30,244 nucleotides of DNA from a virus, in the IMG/VR virus record IMGVR_UViG_3300045743_000019, positions 1 to 30,244 of that record. One strand, 5' to 3'. Both the position numbers and the translations under genes were made by a program. The notes under the pieces were generated by a model. That model was not told the DNA's origin, made no database searches, and saw only the letters and a list, made by a program, of their open reading frames with translations. This document shows positions 14,522 through 20,366 of this stretch, in pieces (the first letter of the stretch is position 1; each line of letters begins with the position of its first letter).

Positions 14522-14716
14522 AGTTGCGGGTTTGTAAATGCTATTCAAAGTCTCGAACACACCAGTCACTTCGTCATAAGACAAGACATTGCTGGTATGG
14601 CAGATACGACTGTTACTAACCAAATAACTGGTGTGATCTGTAGGATAGACACTAGCACTATGTCCCACCTTGATGAAGTCCACAGTTGTGGGCGTGTAAT
14701 GAACAGTTTGTTTCAT
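14492..14716 (-). CDS. Hypothetical small protein
   Basis: A 74-residue protein (MKQTVHYTPTTVDFIKVGHS) with AAGGAG seven bases before ATG; the TAA of the small lipoprotein gene is part of that ribosome site. It looks beta-rich, with YPTDHTSYLVSNSRICHTSN and EVTGVFETLNSIYKP. Its last codons contain AAGGAGCGCAATCTCCTT, the upstream arms of the inverted repeats. No family is recognised. Confidence 0.75.
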   Translation of the reverse strand: MKQTVHYTPTTVDFIKVGHSASVYPTDHTSYLVSNSRICHTSNVLSYDEVTGVFETLNSIYKPATKERNLLVNS

Positions 14717-14727
14717 GAAATACTCCT

Positions 14728-14841
14728 TTAGTTACAAGAAAAGATACTATCTAACATTTCGCAGGGAACTGGGGGCAAAGCATTGATGTTGGCACAGCCG
14801 CTACTTAGCACGATAAGGACGACACACATTAGTTGAGCCAT
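14728..14841 (-). CDS. Very small lipoprotein-like peptide
   Basis: A 37-residue frame with TGGAGG seven bases before its ATG. It has a hydrophobic leader (MAQLMCVVLIVL) running into SSGC, close to a lipobox, followed by a short proline-containing mature part with three cysteines in total. It overlaps the end of the 49-residue gene in another frame. Small outer-membrane lipoproteins of lysis systems (Rz1 type) look like this and are often nested in this way, but no Rz partner is recognised and the leader lacks basic residues. The spanin idea is therefore weak. Confidence 0.5.
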   Translation of the reverse strand: MAQLMCVVLIVLSSGCANINALPPVPCEMLDSIFSCN

Positions 14842-14950
14842 GAACTACCCTCCACTTGTAAGATACCATCAAACCACGAGACAAGCGTGACTGTGGAAAC
14901 CACGCATCACGCAAGTCCATGTCGAAAGCAACGTAGTTACCATGCTTCAT
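14801..14950 (-). CDS. Hypothetical small protein
   Basis: A 49-residue frame beginning MKHGNYVAFDMDLRDAWF, with ATGA overlap to the 48-residue gene before it. It ends in a basic stretch (YKWRVVHGSTNVCRPYRAK). The last 41 bases also encode the start of the small lipoprotein in another frame. Composition and coupling favour translation; function unknown. Confidence 0.55.
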   Translation of the reverse strand: MKHGNYVAFDMDLRDAWFPQSRLSRGLMVSYKWRVVHGSTNVCRPYRAK

Positions 14951-15093
14951 TTTGTTGCCTTACGCACAGTTACGTTATTCTTGTGCAATTCAGCACGACG
15001 AGCAGCAATAGCGTTCCACATAGACGCATGTTTGCTGGGTTTGTCTGCCCTATTGGTATGGGCAGGGACATTTCTTACAGTGTTAGTAGCCAT
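14947..15093 (-). CDS. Hypothetical small basic protein
   Basis: A 48-residue frame with GGAG five bases before ATG. It is highly basic and helical (NRADKPSKHASMWNAIAARR, ELHKNNVTVRKATK), as expected of a small nucleic-acid-binding or host-interacting phage peptide. The stop overlaps the next ATG. Confidence 0.6.
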   Translation of the reverse strand: MATNTVRNVPAHTNRADKPSKHASMWNAIAARRAELHKNNVTVRKATK

Positions 15094-15184
15094 GTTAGCT
15101 CCAGTTAAACCTAGTCAAAGCGACTAGCCAAAGCACACTCATAGAATGTGCAGTGGTTAGGTGCTGCTCAAAGATGTTGATAGA

Positions 15185-15200
15185 CCTTCGATGCCGAAGG
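15185..15200 (-). other. Short hairpin between small genes
   Basis: CCTTCG and CGAAGG form a perfect 6-base stem with a four-base loop. No T-tract follows on the minus strand, so it is more likely an RNA stability or processing element than a terminator. The remaining 15094-15229 gap shows no other gene. Confidence 0.4.
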
Positions 15201-15229
15201 CGAGACCTTTTATGCTCAAGGCTATACCC

Positions 15230-15313
15230 TTACATGAAGATGTACAGTATCCAAGGGATAGCTAATACAAACGCGATGATAAAACATTCAACTAACATAG
15301 TAAGAGATTTCAT
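15230..15313 (-). CDS. 27-residue single-pass membrane peptide
   Basis: The frame reads MKSLTMLVECFIIAFVLAIP and then WILYIFM. It is almost wholly hydrophobic after the first lysine, so it should span the membrane once. TTGGAG lies six bases before ATG, which makes translation credible despite the size. It could be a small regulator of a membrane protein or a holin-like peptide; nothing decides between these. Confidence 0.55.
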   Translation of the reverse strand: MKSLTMLVECFIIAFVLAIPWILYIFM

Positions 15314-15340
15314 ATAAACTCCAAGGGGGATAATGTATTT

Positions 15341-15353
15341 CTAATACTGTTAG
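15341..15353. repeat. CTAATACTGTTAG repeat, copy 1
   Basis: An exact copy of a 13-base sequence also at 15435-15447, with a one-mismatch copy at 16389-16401. It has CTAA/TTAG ends and is flanked by A/T runs. It lies between the terminator and the 27-residue membrane gene. Confidence 0.6.
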
Positions 15354-15378
15354 AAAACGTATAGAAAAAAGAAGAACG

Positions 15379-15400
15379 AAAAAAGGCCCCCGAAGGGGCC
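15379..15400 (-). terminator. Rho-independent terminator with UUCG loop, leftward
   Basis: On the minus strand GGCCCC, loop TTCG, GGGGCC is followed by six Ts. It is a textbook intrinsic terminator about 50 bases after the stop of the 282-residue gene, so most transcripts of that gene should end here unless antiterminated. Confidence 0.92.
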
Positions 15401-15434
15401 ACTTAATTAGATTAAATGATTTAAATCAGATTTT

Positions 15435-15447
15435 CTAATACTGTTAG
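15435..15447. repeat. CTAATACTGTTAG repeat, copy 2
   Basis: An exact second copy, immediately after the 282-residue gene and before the terminator. The repeats thus bracket this gene together with the copy at 16389. Confidence 0.6.
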
Positions 15448-15450
15448 TTT

Positions 15451-16299
15451 TTAGACAAGAGCAGTGTCATTGTGTGTAAGGTTAGCATGGCGTGCATGTT
15501 TAGTTGACAAGTATGCCTTGTCTGTAATTGCTTGGGCCTGTTCAGCAATAGACGGAGCAGGAGCACGTACCATAGCTGGCTTACTTGCTTCCGTTATCTC
15601 AACATTGCCGATAGCATCCGTCAATGCTTCAAGGGCTTGGGCATGTTGCAACTCATAAGTTGAAAGCATAGATTTTAGTGCCGCTATTGCAGTTGCAAAA
15701 TCACCCATTTTGTCAGCATCTGCCGTGGTCAATTCAGCCGCTATCTTGACAAGTTTACCTGCTATGCCTTCTTGTGTATGTGCTGGCTTCTCCACATTTT
15801 CAAGCAGCTTTTTGATAGCTGCAACAGTCAAGAGTTGACCATTCTCACACAATGGCAACTTGCCGCAGTATGCAAAATAACGGGTAACGAACGTCTTAGC
15901 TACAGCATAGCTTCCTGCTGCTTTCAAGTCTCCCGCCCACAGTTGCCACTGTTTTTCGATTGTCGCTGGCTTTGCGCCCTTGTCAGCATGGTATGCCGTA
16001 AACACTGGCTTGAAATACTCCACTTCTAGTTCACGAATAGCACTCTTAAGCTCATTTGGAATCGCTTCATTTACTGGCGTAACACCTTTGTAACCATCTA
16101 GCCGTGGACTGCTAAGAATGTCATTCAGTGCGCTGACTGCGCCTTCTGAAGCTGACTTGTCAGCTTTGAAAGCCTTGTCAAGTGCACGCAATGCATCTAC
16201 GGGTGACATAGATTCAAATGTGCTGACAGATTCAGCTTTACCCTTAGAATCTACAAATACAACTGCCGTAGCAGAAAACGAAATATCAAATTTAGACAT
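15451..16299 (-). CDS. Abundant-type early hypothetical protein, 282 residues
   Basis: The start ATG 16299 (MSKFDISFSATAVVFVDSKG) has TTGGAG eight bases upstream; an earlier possible start lacks a ribosome site. The protein is alanine-rich and mostly helical, with SMSPVDALRALDKAFKADKS, EKQWQLWAGDLKAAGS, LTVAAIKKLLENVEK and a C-terminal region rich in Ala/Thr. I see no catalytic motif. It is isolated by its own leader hairpin, flanking 13-base repeats and a strong terminator, which suggests separate, perhaps high, expression early in infection. Function unknown. Confidence 0.85.
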   Translation of the reverse strand: MSKFDISFSATAVVFVDSKGKAESVSTFESMSPVDALRALDKAFKADKSASEGAVSALNDILSSPRLDGYKGVTPVNEAIPNELKSAIRELEVEYFKPVFTAYHADKGAKPATIEKQWQLWAGDLKAAGSYAVAKTFVTRYFAYCGKLPLCENGQLLTVAAIKKLLENVEKPAHTQEGIAGKLVKIAAELTTADADKMGDFATAIAALKSMLSTYELQHAQALEALTDAIGNVEITEASKPAMVRAPAPSIAEQAQAITDKAYLSTKHARHANLTHNDTALV

Positions 16300-16357
16300 G
16301 ATAAAAACTCCAATGAGTGTAGTCACATTGCACACTATGCACAAGCATACTAACCCC

Positions 16358-16383
16358 ACAAGATCACTTAGCAGTGAGCTTGT
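16358..16383 (-). promoter_or_regulatory. Leader hairpin of the 282-residue gene
   Basis: ACAAG-A-TCACT, loop TAGC, AGTGA-G-CTTGT: ten base pairs with one symmetrical mismatch. It stands about 60 bases upstream of the ATG, next to the CTTATACTGTTAG repeat. There is no T-tract in the leftward direction, so it may act on RNA stability or as a binding site. Confidence 0.45.
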
Positions 16384-16388
16384 AAAAT

Positions 16389-16401
16389 CTTATACTGTTA
16401 G
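16389..16401. repeat. CTTATACTGTTAG, degenerate repeat copy 3
   Basis: Differs from the two exact copies by one base. It lies in the leader between the 46-residue gene and the 282-residue gene. Confidence 0.5.
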
Positions 16402-16429
16402 ATTCTCGCCCTTGAGGGCTTCGGTTAGA

Positions 16430-16570
16430 TTAATTAATCTTCTGATAATCCACGGTGAACGGAACATCGTTAGCAAGCAAGGCAGTAATCCACTTTAGGG
16501 CATCCCCTTGTGTCGTGTACTTTTGCACACGAGTACGTCCGAAAAACTCACATGTGATAACGATGGTCAT
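16430..16570 (-). CDS. Small hypothetical protein, first gene of the leftward arm
   Basis: A 46-residue protein (MTIVITCEFFGRTRVQKYTT) with AAGGGGGAAG just before its ATG. A strand-rich start, then a helix (GDALKWITALLANDV) and a FTVDYQKIN end give a compact beta-alpha-beta plan. It is the first credible gene left of the noncoding region, so it may be early. No family is recognised. Confidence 0.65.
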   Translation of the reverse strand: MTIVITCEFFGRTRVQKYTTQGDALKWITALLANDVPFTVDYQKIN

Positions 16571-16737
16571 ATCTTCCCCCTTAGTGGTCAACTCTAACTT
16601 TTAAACCTTGTGACGCGATGGTCACCCTAACTACTATGCAAGCGCCGTGCCAACTATCTCAAACTAACCAAAAAGGCACCAACTCGCACATATAGACATA
16701 AGCAAACCCCATGCCAACTATGTGTTTTGTCCTATAT

Positions 16738-16755
16738 GCGACGCTTTTACGTCGC
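16738..16755 (+). other. GCGACG/CGTCGC hairpin
   Basis: A perfect 6-base GC-rich stem with loop CTTTTA, followed on the plus strand by CTTTTA-like T-rich bases (TTTTA). It resembles a weak terminator for rightward transcripts although no rightward gene precedes it; it could stop spurious transcription into the leftward arm. Confidence 0.4.
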
Positions 16756-17088
16756 TTTTACAGTGATTTACCCCTATTTCCCTACACTTGACAACATGGC
16801 ATAGGACTTGCTAAGTGTGACATAAATGTTAGAACTATGACATAAAAGGCACAATGTGACACATCTTGTCAGGCACAATACTTGCTAGTGTGTTTATATG
16901 CTGCGCTTAGGCTTGCATAAGCACTATGCTGCATGTAAGCATGATGTATGCACTTTAATGCACATGGGTTGGATACTCCATGGGGTATAGCTCGCTCAAA
17001 TGGGGTGGGCCTGTCTACCTAGTCGCCTAACTCATTGATTTATTATAATAGGACACACATCAAATTATAACCCTATTACACACACAGA

Positions 17089-17101
17089 GGGGGGTGGGGG
17101 G
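17089..17101 (+). other. Double G6 tract
   Basis: Six Gs, one T, six Gs, an outlier in a genome of moderate GC content. It could form a G-quadruplex between strands or with sliding, or mark a processing point. Sequence alone does not tell which. Confidence 0.5.
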
Positions 17102-17244
17102 AAAACTTGGTGGAGCAGCATTTGACGTAATGCACTCTGTTACATTTTTTATGATTTTTTTATACTGGGGTGTTAGCCAATTGATTTAAAGGGTCTAGGA
17201 GCTCTTGAAAGAGGTTGTGGCTACATTGGTATACCCTACTGCGA

Positions 17245-17268
17245 TTAAACGCCGTACAGAGCGTTTAA
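17245..17268. repeat. Inverted repeat TTAAACGC / GCGTTTAA
   Basis: Perfect 8-base arms with an 8-base spacer. A symmetric protein-binding site or RNA hairpin; no adjacent T-tract. Confidence 0.45.
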
Positions 17269-17340
17269 GAGCCTTCTAGGGCTATTGCTTAATGCGCTCG
17301 ACCCTATGGGCCTCGCGTAACAGCTCACAACAAGGAGTGG

Positions 17341-17362
17341 GTAATACGCAGTGTAATACGCA
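17341..17362. repeat. Tandem direct repeat GTAATACGCA x2
   Basis: Two exact 10-base copies separated by GT, so their centres are 12 bases apart, close to one helical turn. This iteron-like arrangement beside AT-rich DNA suits binding of an initiator or regulator. Confidence 0.55.
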
Positions 17363-17383
17363 TACATAGAATACAACTTACTT

Positions 17384-17407
17384 ACAAGAATACCTTAGTA
17401 TTCTTGT
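17384..17407. repeat. Inverted repeat ACAAGAATAC / GTATTCTTGT
   Basis: Perfect 10-base arms with loop CTTA, followed by a perfect 14-base palindrome ATATACTAGTATAT (17417-17430). Both lie just downstream of the candidate leftward promoter, where a repressor or origin protein might bind. Confidence 0.6.
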
Positions 17408-17440
17408 TATATACTTATATACTAGTATATTACTTATATT

Positions 17441-17468
17441 AGGGTATCATACTTTTATAAAAAGTCAA
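17441..17468 (-). promoter_or_regulatory. Candidate leftward promoter
   Basis: On the minus strand TTGACT, 16 bases, then TACCCT preceded by TGA (extended -10). Only the key T, A and final T of the -10 match, but the -35, extended -10 and the shared GTATGATA context with the other leftward promoters support it. It would drive the leftward arm with a leader of about 870 bases. Confidence 0.4.
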
Positions 17469-17526
17469 GTGTTATTTTCACTTACGTTCAAATAACCATA
17501 ATTGACTATCTTGTTTACTACTACTA

Positions 17527-17557
17527 CTTGACTTGTCAAGAGTATTAATGATATAAT
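17527..17557 (+). promoter_or_regulatory. Rightward promoter with overlapping palindrome
   Basis: TTGACT (17528-17533), an 18-base spacer and TATAAT (17552-17557). The -35 is embedded in CTTGAC-TT-GTCAAG, a symmetric 14-base site that could serve as an operator. It would transcribe the secreted-peptide gene and terminase operon. Confidence 0.7.
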
Positions 17558-17601
17558 ATAGGTACTCGCAAACAACTACGTTGTCTTGCTCGAATAAAAC
17601 C

Positions 17602-17832
17602 ATGTTTAAGGAAACAATCTTGTCTAAACTCTTTGTCATTCTCGCAGTTACACTGCTCGGTCTAGGCTTCGCCATTGCTGGTGATTTGAAAGTGTTTTCT
17701 GGCACCTTCCAAGACGGTGCTGTGATGAAATGGGTATGCCCTCCGGGCGCTGCAGGTACAATTCCTTTCCAGTTTACAACACCTGAAGGTGGTCAATATT
17801 CTGCTCAAATATCTTGTGGTAACGGTGTCTAA
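17602..17832 (+). CDS. Small secreted protein with signal peptide
   Basis: A 76-residue frame from ATG 17602. The N-terminus is a clear signal sequence (KLFVILAVTLLGLGFAIA, likely cleaved before GDLKVF). The mature part of about 50 residues has two cysteines, in KWVCPPGAAG and ISCGNGV, that could form a disulfide. TTG at 17620 follows AAGGA by seven bases and would give MSKLFVILAV, which may be the real start since ATG 17602 lacks a ribosome site. It is the first rightward gene. Periplasmic phage peptides of this kind include superinfection-exclusion and lysis-timing factors, but the role here is unknown. Confidence 0.65.
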   Translation: MFKETILSKLFVILAVTLLGLGFAIAGDLKVFSGTFQDGAVMKWVCPPGAAGTIPFQFTTPEGGQYSAQISCGNGV

Positions 17833-17867
17833 TTTTGCTACAAATTAAAACCAAGGGGCAAAATTAA

Positions 17868-18428
17868 GTGGCTTATAAACCTGTAACAAAAGATCGTTCT
17901 ACCTTAGCTGAGACAAACTTGCGATGGTCGGAGAAGCAACGAATGGAAGCTGTGAACAGCTACCTCCTACTCGGTAACCTCGCGCTCACAGCGCGTATAC
18001 TGAACATCCCAGAGATTACTCTTCGTGTTTGGAAAGCTCAAACATGGTGGAAAGATGCTGTTCTGGAGATTAAGAGTTCTGAGAAGGTTCAACTGTCCAC
18101 TCGAATTCGTAAGCTTGTAGACGGAGCCTTGGCTGTAGTCGAAGATCGTTTGACCAACGGAGACTTTCAGTTTGACCAGAAAACTGGTGTAGTTGTACGC
18201 AAGCCGGTTAACATGAAAGATGCTCACAAGGTTGCCATTGACATGGCAGACAAGCATGAACAACTTGAACGCTCTGAACGTCCTGAACAGACAGAGGAAC
18301 ATGTAGAGGATAAACTCCTGAAGCTTGCTGAGAAGTTTGCTGACATGGCTACAAAGAAGATTGAACAAAACAATAATGCATCCCGTACTGTTGACGTTGA
18401 GGATGTAGAAGATAACACAGCTCGGTAG
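17868..18428 (+). CDS. Terminase small subunit
   Basis: A 186-residue protein starting at GTG after AAGGGG. It carries an N-terminal helix-turn-helix (LTARILNIPEITLRVWKAQTW), a helical oligomerisation region (LSTRIRKLVDGALAVVEDRL, KDAHKVAIDMADKHEQLER) and an acidic tail with a KLLKLAEKFADMATKKIEQN helix. This is the plan of small terminase subunits that recognise packaging sites and feed DNA to the large subunit. It is followed by a small HNH gene and the large subunit. Its last ten bases, including the TAG, are part of the tRNA-Trp gene. Confidence 0.85.
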   Translation: MAYKPVTKDRSTLAETNLRWSEKQRMEAVNSYLLLGNLALTARILNIPEITLRVWKAQTWWKDAVLEIKSSEKVQLSTRIRKLVDGALAVVEDRLTNGDFQFDQKTGVVVRKPVNMKDAHKVAIDMADKHEQLERSERPEQTEEHVEDKLLKLAEKFADMATKKIEQNNNASRTVDVEDVEDNTAR

Positions 18429-18493
18429 TGTAATGGGCAGCACAGCAGCCTCCAAATCTGCTTGTAGAGGTTCGAGTCCTTTCCGGGTTGCCA
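18419..18493 (+). tRNA. tRNA-Trp (CCA)
   Basis: The acceptor strand AGCTCGG pairs with CCGGGTT (two wobble pairs), discriminator G, and CCA is encoded. The D arm is GTG/CAC. The anticodon arm GCAGC-CTCCAAA-TCTGC has U33 and anticodon CCA, with one C-T mismatch at the bottom of the loop. The T arm is AGAGG-TTCGAGT-CCTTT with one wobble. The gene overlaps the last ten bases of the small terminase gene. The weak anticodon stem leaves some doubt about activity. Confidence 0.85.
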
Positions 18494-18502
18494 GATAACA
18501 TG

Positions 18503-18535
18503 GCTCACCTGATTTACTTCGGTAGACGGGTGGGT
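18503..18535 (+). terminator. UUCG hairpin after tRNA (terminator-like)
   Basis: GCTCACCTG-A-TTTAC, loop TTCG, GTAGA-CGGGTGGGT: about 14 pairs including wobbles, with one bulged A, then TCTTT. The T-tract is poor, so it may be a partial terminator or a boundary for tRNA 3' processing upstream of the HNH and large terminase genes. Confidence 0.5.
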
Positions 18536-18551
18536 TCTTTAAGGAGTACTC

Positions 18552-18839
18552 ATGCCATATATGACTGATGGTCACCGTGATTACAAAAAGGAATACAAGC
18601 TTTATGCTGGAAAGCCCGCAGCTATTCACGCCAGATCAGAACGGACTACTCTTCGTAGACAAGCTAATGCCAAAGGCATCACACACAAGGGTGACGGAAA
18701 AGACCTTGATCACATCCATCCCCTGTCAAAAGGTGGATCGAATACTCTCGCTAATACGAGAGTCGTTTCCCAACATCAAAACCGAAGTTTTAGTCGCAAT
18801 CACGACGGCTCTCTTAAGCGAAACGACGGTCATAAATAA
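18552..18839 (+). CDS. Small HNH endonuclease next to large terminase
   Basis: A 95-residue basic protein with RRQANAKGIT, KDLDHIHPLSKGGSNTLANTRVVSQHQNRSF. The DLDHIHPLSKGGSN..AN core holds the D-H metal site and the Asn of HNH nucleases; cysteines for a zinc knuckle are absent. Small HNH proteins beside large terminases are common in phages, and in some (such as HK97 gp74) they assist packaging cleavage. AAGGAG precedes ATG closely. A homing role is the alternative, but the position argues for packaging. Confidence 0.85.
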   Translation: MPYMTDGHRDYKKEYKLYAGKPAAIHARSERTTLRRQANAKGITHKGDGKDLDHIHPLSKGGSNTLANTRVVSQHQNRSFSRNHDGSLKRNDGHK

Positions 18840-18848
18840 GATTTAACA

Positions 18849-20366
18849 ATGGCTCTTTCAGCAGACGTCATAGCCGGTCTAGTCGGCTCAGTCCTTGGTA
18901 ACCGTTTCGATGGACGAAGTGCAACTCCCCCCTTCCACAAGGAGTGCTGGGAGTTGTGTACTAGTCCTGATAAGTTCGTAGCTATTGCAGCCCCACGGGG
19001 CCATGCTAAGTCTACTGCAGTGACACTAGGTTACGGATTGTCTACACTGCTGTTTCGTGAACGTAAGTTCATGCTTCTTGTTTCGGATACTGAATCCCAA
19101 GCGTCCTTGTTCTTAGGTACGTTTAAACAAGAGTTACAAGATAACGATGAGTTAATTGATTTGTTCCGTATAAAGCGGAGCGAGAATGGTTTAGTCAAGT
19201 TTGTGAAAGACTCAGAAACTGACATTATAGTTGAGTGTGAGGACGGACATAAGTTTCGGATCATTGCCAAGGGAGCAGAACAGAAGCTCCGTGGATTAAT
19301 CTGGAACGGGTCGCGTCCTGACATCATTATGTGCGATGACATGGAGAATGACGAGCTTGTGATGAACAAGGAACGTCGTGATAAGATGCGTAGATGGTTC
19401 AAGGGTGCTCTGCTACCCTGTCGATCTGACAATGGCATCATCCGTATTGTAGGCACCATCTTGCACAACGACTCTTTGCTTGAATCATTCATGCCGAATG
19501 ACTCTGACAAGATGACCCAACGGGTTGGTCTTAAAACTTTCACTACTCGCAAGTCGATGTGGAAAGCAGTTAAGTACCGAGCACACAATGAAGACTTCTC
19601 TGAGCTTCTCTGGCCTTCCAAGAAGAGTGCTGATGAGTTTAAGATGATGTATAACGAGGCTGTACGTGATGGTACAACAGATATTTACTCACAAGAGTAC
19701 TTGAATGTCCCTCTTGACGAGTCAGTTACCTTCTTCAAGAAGAGTGACTTCCTTGCAACTACGCAAGAAGATCGTCAAAACAAGATGCATCACTACATCA
19801 CTGCTGACTTAGCCATTTCAGAATCAGAAAAAGCTGACTATTCGGTGTTCATTCTTGCTGGAGTGGATGAAAACAAGATTATTCACATCAAAGACGTCAT
19901 ACGTGAGCGTCTAGATGGTCGTCAAATCGTTGACAATCTGCTGTTTATGAACCAAGTTTATGATCCTGAGGCCGTAGGCATCGAGGACATGCAGGTTTCT
20001 AAGTCAATTGGCCCCTTCCTACGGGAAGAGATGATTAAAAATAACAACTACCTTAGTCTTGTGCCCCTAAAGCATGGGGGTAAGGATAAAATTACACGTT
20101 CTCGCTCAATTCAGGCTCGTATGAGAGCCCACAGTGTTAAGTTTAACAAGGAAGCGGATTGGTATCCCATCTTTGAGAACGAATGTTTAACCTTTCCTCG
20201 TGGTAAGCATGATGACCAAGTAGATGCATTTGCTTATCTAGGTCTGATGCTTGACAAACTCATAGAGGCCCCTACTAAAGAAGAAATAGAGGAAGACGAA
20301 TATGATGCCGAACTCAGGAATGGCGAGTCAGCAAGCACCGGGCAGTCAGCAACAACAGGATACTAG
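18849..20366 (+). CDS. Terminase large subunit
   Basis: A 505-residue packaging motor. Walker A-like APRGHAKST (about 48-56), Walker B PDIIMCDDMENDE (157-169) with catalytic acid, and a coupling segment RIVGTILHNDSLLE form the ATPase. The C-terminal RNase H-type nuclease has HHYITADLAISESEKADYS, EAVGIEDMQVS and KHDDQVDAFAYLG with metal-binding Asp residues. It cuts concatemers and pumps DNA into the prohead through the portal. The last 65 bases overlap the portal gene, giving a low-complexity tail (NGESASTGQSATTGY). Confidence 0.95.
   Translation: MALSADVIAGLVGSVLGNRFDGRSATPPFHKECWELCTSPDKFVAIAAPRGHAKSTAVTLGYGLSTLLFRERKFMLLVSDTESQASLFLGTFKQELQDNDELIDLFRIKRSENGLVKFVKDSETDIIVECEDGHKFRIIAKGAEQKLRGLIWNGSRPDIIMCDDMENDELVMNKERRDKMRRWFKGALLPCRSDNGIIRIVGTILHNDSLLESFMPNDSDKMTQRVGLKTFTTRKSMWKAVKYRAHNEDFSELLWPSKKSADEFKMMYNEAVRDGTTDIYSQEYLNVPLDESVTFFKKSDFLATTQEDRQNKMHHYITADLAISESEKADYSVFILAGVDENKIIHIKDVIRERLDGRQIVDNLLFMNQVYDPEAVGIEDMQVSKSIGPFLREEMIKNNNYLSLVPLKHGGKDKITRSRSIQARMRAHSVKFNKEADWYPIFENECLTFPRGKHDDQVDAFAYLGLMLDKLIEAPTKEEIEEDEYDAELRNGESASTGQSATTGY

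Larger units (their letters stand above)
16571..17440. other. Noncoding, repeat-rich divergent region (possible origin/control region)
   Basis: About 870 bases hold no credible gene on either strand. The region contains a GCGACG/CGTCGC hairpin (16738-16755), two TGACATAAA repeats (about 16818-16847), many TATGC/GCATA and TGCA palindromic bits (about 16895-16965), a double G6 tract (17089-17101), an inverted repeat TTAAACGC/GCGTTTAA (17245-17268), tandem GTAATACGCA repeats, and an AT-rich end. Diverging gene arms, iterons and AT-rich DNA are typical of phage origins and control regions, but no DnaA box or known origin was identified. Confidence 0.6.

Noticed and set aside
16401-16430. Terminator formed by GCCC/GGGC after the 46-residue gene (about 16408-16419)
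   Set aside because: The stem has only four pairs and no T-tract follows on the leftward strand.
16571-17601. CRISPR array or satellite repeats
   Set aside because: Repeats are short, of several kinds, and not evenly spaced.
18552-18839. A mobile homing gene at the terminase
   Set aside because: The form and position match HNH proteins associated with packaging, so a homing role is less likely, though not excluded.
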